Positions 11,101 to 23,100 of a DNA stretch of 64,000 bases are shown in pieces; the first letter of the stretch is position 1; each line of letters begins with the position of its first letter. Source of the DNA: Platycnemis pennipes (taxonomy: Eukaryota > Arthropoda > Insecta > Odonata > Platycnemididae); the NCBI GenBank assembly GCA_933228895.1, contig OW121852.1, forward strand, positions 127,343,544-127,407,543. The letters are read 5' to 3'. A program made the translations under genes and the position numbers. The notes under the pieces are model-generated. The model ran no database searches. It was not told the DNA's origin and saw only the letters and a program-made list of their open reading frames with translations.

Positions 11101-14100
11101 CTAAATAGAAAAAATACAATAAGTCCAGGGCCAGGTTAAGCCAAACACATGTTACACAAAGCTAAAGAGGAAAATTTAATTTAGTGGCCACCATCAAGGG
11201 TAATGCAATTGCAAAGTTAATAATCGGGGTAAATACCCCATCCAGCCAATGCTGGGTGCTGATTGCAGCGAGTTAAAAACTAGCTGGGCGATGGGAGCGC
11301 AACCCCTACGCCGGATAACAATCGTATACACAAGCAAAAAACAGGTATACAATCAACTGCCAAATTGTCACAGAGCTAGACAAAGACCTGCCCCAGCAAT
11401 AAATAGACCCAATAGTGAATAGCTAAATCACTCCAGGTTCTGGTCCACATCGGACGAATGATCAGGAAGACCAATGATCACTGGTGTAAACAGTCACTAA
11501 ATAATCTTAATAGCCAATGACCCTCCGCGACTTAACTGGAAGCGAGCCACCTCGGGAATGTTCATGACTATTCTCCCCACTCCCTCCAGAATTCACAATA
11601 GCACTGTGCAAACACCGTTCCCCCTTCTGGTAGACACACATGATGAAGAGCAGGTAGAACCAACCAAAGTATAACAAAATAACAACTAATGCCCCATAAA
11701 CAGGCAGCACTAACATCAACAAATTAATTAAGTATGAATTGGCAGTATGAATTGGCACTATGAATTGGCAGTATGAAATTGGCAGTTTTACAATTAAATA
11801 ATTATTCAAGTAGCATACATTATAGTAAATTAAATGACAAATAGTGAAGAGAAATATCCAAGCAATCAAGACCATAGTTAGAATAATAAATGCTAGTATT
11901 AGATTCCTTTATCACTCAACATATTATAAATTATTAATCACCATGATAAGGCTTTAATTGAGAAACATGACATATTCTCTCCTTGTTAGGACCAATATCG
12001 AGAACAGCGGTTACAGGAGAGACTAACTTTTTTATAATAAATGGGCCTTCCCATAGAGGGGTTAACTTTGCCATAATCTTGTCTGCCTTAGAACTGATTG
12101 GATGTTTCTTTGACAACACCCTATCTCCAGGTTTGAAAGTTATGTCAGAATGAGAATTATCAAAAACTAGCTTTTGCTTAGATTTGGCTCTCTTCAAATT
12201 AGCAACTACCTGTTGCAAATAAGCTTCCCTCTCCTCTTCCAAAATATCATCCTCACACAGTTCTCTAGGAATAGACCATTGATTTATTAGAGGATGAAGC
12301 AATTGTCTGCCAAAAATTATCTTAGCGGGAGATTCTCCCGTGGCACTATGACAGGCAGAGTTAAAGGCAAAATTTAAATCTGACAAAAAATTGACCCAAT
12401 TGTAATGTACATTGTTACAAAGAATTGACAATGCAGCTTTCAAATTTCTATGTAGCCTTTCAACTTGGTTAGAACTTGGTTGGTAAGGAGCTGTGAAAAC
12501 CTGTTTAATCCCAAGTTGCAAACACATTTCCTTAACTAGGTGTGACTTGAACACCGCTGCATTGTCAGACACAAGAAATTTAGGATAACCAAACTTAGAA
12601 AAAACTCTTTGAGTAAGAACACTAACCACAGCACTGGAAGTGGCATTACGAACAGGTTCCAGGATACAAAATTTAGAGAATCCATCAATAATCGATAAGA
12701 CATATTTGTGATTATTTTTCGTGGAAGGATAAGGTCCAACGAAATCGATATAAAGCCTTTCCCAGACATGAGCAGGAAGGTTAGAAGACATCATACCCGG
12801 TGGGGCAGTATTCCTGGGTTTACATGTCTGACATAAATGACATTTACGAACCATATCAAAAATATGTTTTTTCATATCGCTCCACCAAAATTCCCTTTTG
12901 ACCTTTTCATAGGTTTTGGCCATACCCAAATGAGCAGACACACTTAAACAGTGATAATATTGGAATATCATTGGCCGCAATACAACCGGCAAGACAATCT
13001 TTCCCTTTCGGGCATTGGCATTCCCATAACACAACAAATTGTCTTTGACAAAGTAATTTGGACAAGAGGAACAATCCTTCTCCAATTTCTCAAAAACCTC
13101 CCTTAAGGTAGGGTCTGACCGTTGATGGTCACGAATATCCACAAATGATAAAGGAATATTATGTAAAACACAAGAAATGGGTGGACATGGCTCAACATTG
13201 GAACTGTCAGTTTGGATGACAGGCGGACTTCTAGAAAGGCAATCTGCTACGCTATTGCTGCGCCCACGAACATGGTGGATAGTAAAATTATAGGAAGACA
13301 GTTTTAACACCATTCTGCCTAATTTCCCTAACTGCTTAGGGTGAGAGAACAGCCAAGTAAGGGCCCCATTATCAGTATATAAATGGAATGGTTTTACTTG
13401 GAGGTATACATTAAATTTTTCTATGCCCCAACAAACTGCCATACACTCAAGTTCGTATGCGGACAATTTTTGTTCATGTGGCAACAAGGTTTTACTAGCG
13501 TATGCCACAGGGGCAAAATCACCATCTACTTTCTGATTTAATACGGCGGCTAACGCCAAACCACTGGCGTCCACAAACAAATGGAATTCCTCGTCAAAAC
13601 GAGGAAAAGTTAGCACAGGTGGATTCATCAATGCTTTCTTGAGCTCAACAAAAGCCTCGTTCTCAACCGTTGACCAGCGAAAAGGAACATTCTTACGCTT
13701 TAGGTGATTTAAAGGAATAGAAATTTCAGAATACCTTGGTATGAACTTGGAATAAAACCCACACATGCCCAGGAATCTGGCAACATCTCTCGTATTCTTC
13801 GGAACAGGAAAGGATTCGATGGGTTTTATCCGGTCTGGATCGACACAAAGGGTTCCATTGCAAATTAGATGGCCTAAAAAGGCGATTGAAGTGCAGCCCA
13901 ACTTAATCTTTTCTTCAGAAATAGTCAGACCAGCGGACCGAAGCCTACTAAGAACCTCTCCGACATGAGTTACGTGATCTCTGGAATTCTTAGAATAGAT
14001 ACATATATCGTCAATATAAGGGTACACAGACGAAAATAACAGATCACTCAAAACCTCGTTTATCAAACGAGTAAATACTTGACTGGAATTAGCAAAGCCA

Positions 14101-17100
14101 AACGGTAATTTTGTATACTGGAACATTCCAAAAGACGTTACGAAGCTTGTGTATTTCTTTGAATTTTCAGACAGCGGGATTTGATGAAAAGCAGAATTAA
14201 GATCTAGAATAGTGAAATACTTGGCATCAGCCAGATACTGAAAAGCGTGTTCCACAGAAGGAGTCGGATAACCGTCTTTCTTAATTTGTCTGTTAAGCTT
14301 ACGATAATCAACAACTAACCTTTGCGAACCATTTTTCTTGGGAATCAAAAAGGCAGGGGAGCACCAGTTTGAATTAGAAACTTCGATAATTCCCTTATCT
14401 AATAACGACTGCACATGTTGCTTCATCAGGAGGGTTTTCGGCGGTGACAACTGAAAGGGATGACTTCTGACAGGACATTCGTCTAATAATTCAATTTCAT
14501 AAGTCATCAACGATGTCACTCCTAGATTTTGGGTTACAACATCGGGATAATTAGACAACAACAATTTCAACTGACTCACCAAATCCTCACATGGAAGTAG
14601 AGAATTATTCCGAGAATCAACGATTTCGTCTCCAGCGGACATGTGTTCTGCAAACGCTTGAGGGATATACGATGCTCGACTGTTTGAACAAAAATGAATT
14701 AAATGACATGGCGCCGATTCAAATGCGACACCATTAGTATGAATAATAAGTTTCGATTTACGAATGAAATCAATCCCTAAAAGGACAGGGAATGGAATGT
14801 CTGCTAAATAAAATTCATGAACCCAAGAGTACTTATCAATCTTAATTTTAAGTTGCACAGAACAACTAACTCGAAAAGGTTGTCCAGCGACCGTCAAAAG
14901 TTCAAGAGAATTGATTTTTCTCTTTAGTTTATCAGCCGAAGAACCAAGGCTAGTGAAGAAATTCTCGTCGCAAATCGAGACTGAACAACCTGTATCAATC
15001 AGGGCATTACAAGATGCTGACTGCAGTGAAATAGGTAGCAAAGGCAAATTGATATCGGGAGATTTGTGAACACTCATAAGACTGATTGCGGAAGGCTGTC
15101 CTCTTCGGTGCTTTTTACGACAATCCCTGACATAGTGCCCAGCTTTGTGACAATAGGAACACACAACTTGCCTAGAAACGGCAGGAGGAGCATAAAATGA
15201 TACGCCGTGAAAGGTGTTAGCGTAATCAGCTGCATCCATTAATGCTTTTGACGCACGACCAATGACAACGTCTAACTCTTCAAAACTAGACGGCGGGGTG
15301 GGCGTCTTGATAGCGGAAATAGTGATAGGATTTAAACCTTGAAAAATTAAATGAACAATCTGGCACTCAGAATAGTCTAATCCTAATGCAGACACAGCGT
15401 TTCTTATGGCAGACACAAAATCACGCGGTGTTTCGCGAGGGAACTGGAATCTTTTGACCTTGGAAGCGATTAGCCGATCGAATTCCCGATCGCTGACTAT
15501 TTCATTCCAAAGTTTTCTCGTAATCTGGGCCCAAGAAAAATTTTGACTTAACATAGAAAGCCAGAAACGATGCCAACAGGAGGGTAACTTAGGAATAACC
15601 AAACTCAACAACGTTGATAAAGGAACTAGCGACAGAGAGACTAATTCCGTCAAATTCAACATGAGATTATACCAATTTTCGGCACTGGAAACATCAAAGG
15701 GAGGAAAATCAGCGATCCTTTGCTTGACAATGGCCAACCCTTCGGATATTGGAAGTGCCGACCTAACTCGACTTGGTTCCGCCGCGTTAGAAGTAGCCTC
15801 TGGAAATACCTGTAGAACTTGGGTAGGAGGAGATTCTTGTGGCAAGGAATCGGGCAAATCGACCAAATGAGTTGAAAGAGTTTCAATGGCCGAGGACCTA
15901 GGCAAATTCACCTGAACTTGGGTTGGGAGTGGAATTTCAGATTGCCGAAGGTCACATTCTTGGGTTTGAGGAACCAAGCAGAGTTCGTCTACTGAAACTC
16001 CGGTATTATCAAGTGAAACCACAGTCTCTCCATTTAATCTGGCCCTCCTATCCTGAGCAGTGGTGCGATAATTTTTCGCATAAGGGTCATCTGATTTAGT
16101 AGCCATGGTGGCTGGGACAAAAGCGGAAAACACGAACCCTGACTCAGCGAGAAAACACAAAGCAAAATTGAAACACTGGAGAAATATGAAGCGAGAAACA
16201 ATCTAGTTACACAGAGAAAATGAAGCAAAATCCTCAAATGGGAACACTCACCACCTGCTATGAAAAGACACGAAACCACGCTCTGCTACCAAATGCAGCG
16301 TTTCTCGAAAGAAGAACAGCAGTTCACGAGAAACGCTTGTCCAAAGGACAAATATTCTTTCCAAGACGGGTGAGCAAGATGAGGTCAGAAATAGAAAAAA
16401 CCACAAAAGTAAGACAATCTAACTAATCAAACACTGTATTTAAACAACAAGGTACAAACCAACAAAATTGAAATACTCTTCACCAATTTCGGGAAAACTA
16501 ATAACTTGCACCGAAAGTCCATGGCGCACAAAGGAGAATCGACTAACACTACTCTCCTCTCACCTCGCCTCGATGTCGTCTCTTCGCCGTCTCGACTGGA
16601 ACAGAGGGCGTGAGAGGGGAGGTATTCTCTGGGGTAAGGAGGGGGTACATTCTGGAAGGTCAAAGTGCAATGGGGTTTTACGTGGAATTCCATTGGTGCA
16701 AATTGAGGGGAGGAAAAGGTGGCATGATGTGAAGGGGGCGAGGTGGAAGTTTAGGATTGGGTGATCCGGGACTCTTTTTTCACTATGGCGGGCGAACACT
16801 AAATAACGGCTCGTACGATGGCCTAACTTCTGGTCTTCATCCGCACTTTGGGGGCTATATAAGTGGTAGAGCATCTGGTCAGGGGACGGCGTGGTTGGAC
16901 GGCGTGGTTTGACGGCGCGGTTTGGCGGCACGCTTTGTCGGAACGCTGCAGTCCGGAATCGTTGCATTTTGGAATCGTAGGCATTGTTGGCGTCGTTGGC
17001 TCCGCCTGTCGTTAGCTACGCCTGTCGAGCAAGTCCTGCGGCTAAGTCCGGAGGGTAATAAGTCCGCCGAGGGGTAATGTCCAACGAGGGGGGGAGGGGG

Positions 17101-20100
17101 GGGGGGGGGGGGAACCAAAAAATGCCACATAATTGTGTGGTGGTGTGTGGATAAGGGAGACAAATCGTCACTGCTGGCCAAACACCTCCTGGAGACATCG
17201 CACCACTGCCTCTTTGATCAGGAAATTCTGCATATTGAAAGAAAAGGACCAAGATTGGACGCATGGGAACAGTGGGAAATTATACATAGCGATAATAACC
17301 TGTTGTTGAAGGAACAACTTTTCCGGATCCATCCCCATTGCTTGCTATTCCTTTTCCAAATAAGCAACCACTTCCCTAATCCAGTCCCAAGGACAAACTC
17401 CTTAGAGTGCTTTATACAATCCTTTCCTTTCCATAATTCTCTTCTCCCCCACCTCCCCCTTTCCACTTTCTCCTATTCCTTTCCAGTTTCATATATATTG
17501 CGCTGCTGTCACGGAAGTTTATGAGTGTACACCTGATGATGGCTTAGTAAGCCGAAACACGTGTTGTGTAATTTTACAATTTTAAATATGTTGTGGAAAA
17601 ATGCTAAAGTTTTTTACTCATCTAAAATGTCATTATAGGTCGTATTAAATTTGGTTTTAAACTGTTGTGAATTGCAATTTTGTTACTTCTTCTCTAATTA
17701 TGTCCAAATTCCATGGTGTATCACCAGAATCCTTTGAATTAATTTTGAAAATCTTGTGTAGGCATAGAACTAAAGAATTTCCAGGGAATGAATGTGAATG
17801 GTGCTCTTTGTTAACATCATTGGCGGCCCTAGTGCCACAGTGTCTTTCAATGTGGGTACTTTTCTCTTACAATGTGTCTCCATCTTCCTCTGTTCACTCC
17901 CATTCAATATGTTAATGATTTTGTTCTGGTTTCATTCCGTGCACTATACTTGAATGATGGAGTTCAAATGTTTGGACCAGGTAAATAAAAAGGGGATTCT
18001 GAAAGGAATTGAAAGTTATGTAAAATGGGATGAGGAGAGAAATATCATATAAATTCAGAAGATGTGATAATGCTATGCACCGACCAACCAAAATGATGCA
18101 TCACATGGTTATTTGAGGGAGGCGACCAATAACTGAGGTTATTTGCATCAGAGAGGATAGGTGGGTTTCTGGGTGAAGGTAGGTGTTTTCAGGGAATGGA
18201 GGATGGAGAGAAACCTGATGTTGACATTAGCCTACTCTTAACGACAGGCACCAAGGGGACCACGGCTTAACGTCCCATCCAAAGGACGTGGTACTGAACT
18301 CAAATTCTCTCCACTCAGCACTCAAGTTGATAGATAGATAGTGAAATAGGGACCAGTATGCCAATGAAAGGGCAAGGGCCTCGCCACGTTTACATACCGA
18401 TTCCCGTTAGATCACCGAAGTTGAGCAACGTTGGGCCCGGACGGAGGTTGGATGAGTGACCCCCCCTCCATACCTCTACCGCGGTGCTCTTGTCCCTGTC
18501 TGCAAGTGGCGGGCAGGTTAAATGTGGGTTGGCACAATGGATCTAAAAGTCTAAGTGCCAGGGGGGCTCCAGAAGGTCACCGCCTACCCCTTCAATTTAT
18601 TTTTATTTATGCCAATGAAAACTTCCACCACTACAAGGACTCAAACCCAGACCCTTGGGATGGGAGGGCCAATATTCTAGCCACTACACCAACCCAACCC
18701 CCTATGATGAGAATCAGCATAAGGCATTATGACTAAATGAAGACAGTCAACTAGGGAAAATTAAATATAGGCAATTGCAAAGGCAGATCTAAGAAGTGAG
18801 AGAAGAAGGGATTTAAGGAGTGATAAAGTTGAGTTATGTTAAAGAGGGATCATGTCAACAGAAAGAGGTTATCTAACAGTAGAATCTAGTGAATAGCTAA
18901 ACAAAATCAATTTTGGGACTGACAATTAAAGATTAATAAAAATGAGGCTATCCTAATGGTGTCACATTCAGGAACATTTTTTTTATTTGTAAGAGGTTCT
19001 TTCGTTTCCTAAAGGTAATCGCATTATTCTCTACAGATTTTCTTTGCTCGTTTCTGCTGTCTAATACTTTTAAAATCTCATAAGTGTCTGCTGTGCTGAT
19101 ACAGTGAAACCTCTCTGAGCCGACACCTTCAAATAGCGGACACCTTATAAAAACAATCAGTTTTTCACTCCCTGGTAACAGAGCATGGAGGCTTATGGAA
19201 CTAACACCTTCAAATAGTGGAAACTCTCATTAATGGGTGCAGACAAGAGAGAGAAGCATTTTTCCTTCATTGCCTCCATTAACGGACACTTGTTACCAGC
19301 TAATCTGTCAGCATTGCTCTGCCCCTGAGCAAAAACCCTATCTCTTGGAGCAAATATGCGTACCTAAGAAACTTGGCCAGGAAAAACCTTTTTTTTTAAC
19401 TATTAGGAAGGAATCTGTTATCCGTTTATGAGTACGTACTCCTGCCTGTTTCCTTAATCCACTCTCTGCTTACTACACCGCTACTTTTCTCTTTTCTAGG
19501 GCCCAACTTTACGATTCGATGTGATCATGATGATGCCAATAGTTGCTCGACGAGTTAAAAATGCATAATTCTTTCATGCCATATTTAACCCTTTTACTGC
19601 CAGAAGGCCGGTATATCATCCCTCTATCGTTGTGCGAAAACTGCCAAGGCCCACTATATATACCACAGTATATCGGCCCACTTACGTTACCTATTTGTAA
19701 TATTATATTTCCTTCAAATCAGATACAGCTAGAATGATTATGATTTTTTCATCCCCATAAAAATTTAAATATATCATCAACGTTGAGAAAAATATGTAAT
19801 TCATGTATTAACCCTCTCGCTCTCGTGCCATTTTTGGTTTTCAAGCCCAGAAAGCTCACGCCTTGTTTCTGCAAATTTTAAGCAAATAATTTTTGTTAGT
19901 CTGTTTTTAGATCAAGGATATTGAAATTTTAACTGAAAATGGAAAACATTTTAGTTTCTATTTAAAAACGTATTGGATGTGTCGAAATGAAAAGTAATTT
20001 TATAAAGAATATTTAGTACAAAAAGTTTTTTTAACTAGAGCCAATATGTCGGCACCTTGAGCATCTTAAGGGTTAAAATAAGAGCTTCAAATATATCTAA

Positions 20101-23100
20101 AATTCATAATCTTATGATTTTCACGGAAAAGCGCTTGGCAGCTTTCGCACAGTCTACCTTAAAGGGGCTGGCAGTAAAATTGTTATTCCAGATAATGATT
20201 TACTTTTCAAAGATAATGAAATAAAAGTTTAATGCAACGTATTAAATAGTTTAATTGGTTGTAGTTACAGCGTAGAAAAACCTGTTCTAGTTCTGGATCC
20301 CTCTAAATAGTGGACACATCTCAATAGAAGACAATTTTTCTGGTCATGTCTGTATTATTGGGAGGTTTGACTGTATATGAGTGTATTGTAACGGAATTAA
20401 AACTTTCAACCTTTAAAAGAATGTGGTGTAGCATTTCATCTATTTTTAGGCTTGAGAAAGATTTACATGAGTAAGAAAACTTTTATTTGTTTGAAACTGA
20501 ATTACTTCCCCTTATGTATCAATTTTTCATGCATAACTTTACGTGTCATTTAATTTGAAGTGGTCGATTGGAATGTTTCCTCCTGCCTCACAGCTTTTTG
20601 ATTTTTCATGTGAGATTTATGAAATTTTTAGGATTGATTTCAAGGAGTCCCAGCAGTTTTTATCATGTCTTGGGAAATGAACGTACCTTTGCACAGAGGA
20701 AACCTTGTTTCTTGCTTGAGATCCTTGATTTCAGGAATTAAAAAAAATTCCTTTCCGTAATCGCCTCCTTGCAACTTAGGCTAGAGCAAATAGTGGAGAA
20801 TTTGAAATACTCTATTTGCAAGAACATGTATAAAATACGTTGAGTTAAAAAACCATTCTATTGTTAAGACTGAGGTTTCTGATGGCACTAGGTTTAATTT
20901 AATGTTAGCCATTAAATTATAGTATTTTGTGGAAATAACCACTTACTGTAACTAATTTTGTCCCATTGCTTTTTATAATGAACAAACGATATTATATAGT
21001 AAGTCCATCTGTCATGGAAAGTGTAATAATACTTGTTTGATTAGCAATATAAAAACACTTTGAAAGGGAATAAGTGATTGGTTAGAAAGAAGAATGTATG
21101 TTGTGCTTGGTGTTTCGTGGCTGGAATTCAGAGTTAGAAATGTTTGAAGAAATTGCATTGTTAAGGGGAATAAAGAGCATGCCATTCATGCGTTTTTTTA
21201 ATATTTATTTTTGAAGCTGGTCATCCCTCCAGCATTGCAGTGAAAAATCATCTGTTAGAAAAATCTTTTTTATTTGCATTCTGTCCAGTGCCTACTATTT
21301 GGTAAGCTTTTCAACATGGACGATCTTTGTTACATATTGTTTGGTGGCAGGTTGAATAAGCACAAGTTTACTTCCTCAAAAAAATTTTAGCTTCCCCAAT
21401 TAGAGTAAATCCTGTTATTTGTGATTTAATTCTTCAATAAGAAACACGGGTTAGTTCAGGAGAAGTTGTCTGATTTTCATTATTTCATGATGAGAAATAT
21501 TATAACACAGGAAAACAAAAGTTATTGAATGCCTGTTACATTTTCAATGAGGTTTAATATTTAGTTGGTATAGGTACTTGATTTCATACCATTTTTGAAG
21601 CACTATGAAATAGCATAAATACCTACAATGGAGTCAGTAAAAAGTAACTTTTTAAATTAGCCAGTTCCTTAATAATAGTCTGTAACAAAAAATAAATTCA
21701 GCAAAAAAAGAAGTTGCTCAATCCATAGTCGAAGTGAGTATAGCACTCCTGCAGAACTTTTCAGTGCTGGAATTTTCTTGCTACTCCAGTACAAAAATGT
21801 AGATACCATTTTAAATTGTACTTTTCTAAATTGTTGCCTGTACTAATTGGCAATCACCATATTCAAGTTAATGGAGGAACCTGTTTCTTACTAAATCAAT
21901 TGTCGACGAGCTAACTTTGTGAAACAGTTACATCACAAATAAAATTTAATAGACTGTGTAGTTTCATTTACCTGCTTCATAACTTCATACTTCAAATTTG
22001 TGCGAATGCTTAAAACATTTCTGAATAATTTTGTTTGTTTTTATCCCAGCATGTTGATTAATATATAAATTTCCTGTGTGATAATTTAAAATTTTTTCTC
22101 GTGAGCCTGGATCAATTCAACAGGGAGCAAAGATGCGTGACTTCTTATTCCCTTCATAGTTTCAGGGAAAGAGTAGTGGTCTCATGCCAGTTGTTACAGG
22201 CTTATAATGAGATATGACTTACACAATACCTCATTTTAAGACTCTGTTAATATATTCAGTCATGCTTTGTTGTCACAATGGATATGGTTAGTAATACCTG
22301 AAAAATAATTAAATTCTCACCAGTCACTGTTTTTTTTTTTATATGTGTACTTATATTATATCTGGGGGGTCATGGTGGCCTAGTGGGTAGAGCACTGAGC
22401 TACTGAACGGAGGGTCCTGGGTTCAAATCCTGGGCAAGAGCCTTTCTGGACACCCCCATCTAAAATCCTGGTGATTCGATTTTCTGCGTGTCAGAACTTC
22501 ATAGGAAATCGCAGGTGGCCCAGGGAAAGGAACTGGCCCCCCTACCCTGAATGTGTGAATTTCATACGCCATTGGCTTAGTACGGGGTGAACTCTACTCT
22601 CTTCAACCTTCGGGTTGAATCACTGAGTGAGTGAGTGAGAGAATGATAAAAATGGAGTTAAAATTGGAACTGTGTCAACCGTGCTTATATTAAACCTTTT
22701 GTTTGTCTACAAGATATGGTACACTTCGCATGATCATTTGCCCTGCTGTGAAATTTTTTACTCTCAATTTGCTGTTAGTTAATTTGTAAAATAGATTGCT
22801 CTCCATTCAAACGCTATACATAACCTAATTATATTTATTATTTTATGATTAACGTGTCCACCAACTTAAAAAATCATGTTAGAACATGCTGGCTACAAAT
22901 TGCACAGGCATTTGCTATTCAATTATATTGCCCGGGAATGTAAGTTGTTATTCCTTTTGAATTATAGTTCCATCTGCCAGGTAATGCATATCACAGAAAA
23001 TTGATTGATAATTATTTGAGATGCTGTAGTTGATTCAAAAATCCTCTTATGCTATTTAATAAAAATATTTCAAATGTAAAAATTTTTGATTAATTTAGAA

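Larger units (their letters stand above)
8544..17129 (-). mobile_element. Complete Ty3/Gypsy LTR retrotransposon
   Basis: An 8,586-bp element on the minus strand. It has two LTRs with TG/CA ends, a 4-bp TAAT target duplication (8540-8543 and 17130-17133), a tRNA-iMet primer site, and one intact gag-pol frame in the order gag, zinc knuckle, protease, reverse transcriptase, RNase H, integrase, which is the Ty3/Gypsy order. About 2.56 kb of mainly non-coding sequence lies between pol and the 3' LTR; no recognisable env is present. Near-identical LTRs imply a recent insertion. Its clade within Gypsy was not determined. Confidence 0.95.
18236..18706. repeat. Composite repeat with 5S rRNA-like and tRNA-like parts
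   Basis: A block with ACGGCTTAACGTCCCATCC (18262 onward) is followed by a 5S-like segment on the + strand and a tRNA-like segment on the - strand. Between them lies GC-rich unique sequence. It looks like an interspersed repeat, perhaps a SINE built on 5S rRNA, with a second repeat joined to it. Confidence 0.55.
19102..20373. mobile_element. Pogo/Tigger-like non-autonomous DNA transposon
   Basis: Ends CAGTGAAACCTCTC (19102) and, inverted, CAGTCAAACCTCCC (20373), each bordered by TA (19100-19101 and 20374-20375). No transposase is visible. It carries two further insertions nested in each other. Confidence 0.7.

Noticed and set aside
12536..15886. Alternative-frame ORFs inside gag-pol
   Set aside because: They lie within the intact gag-pol frame and have no independent support.
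22381..22430. True tRNA gene
   Set aside because: A and B boxes are present but no acceptor stem or cloverleaf closes, and the body continues as a repeat also found at 63500-63750; it is a SINE head.
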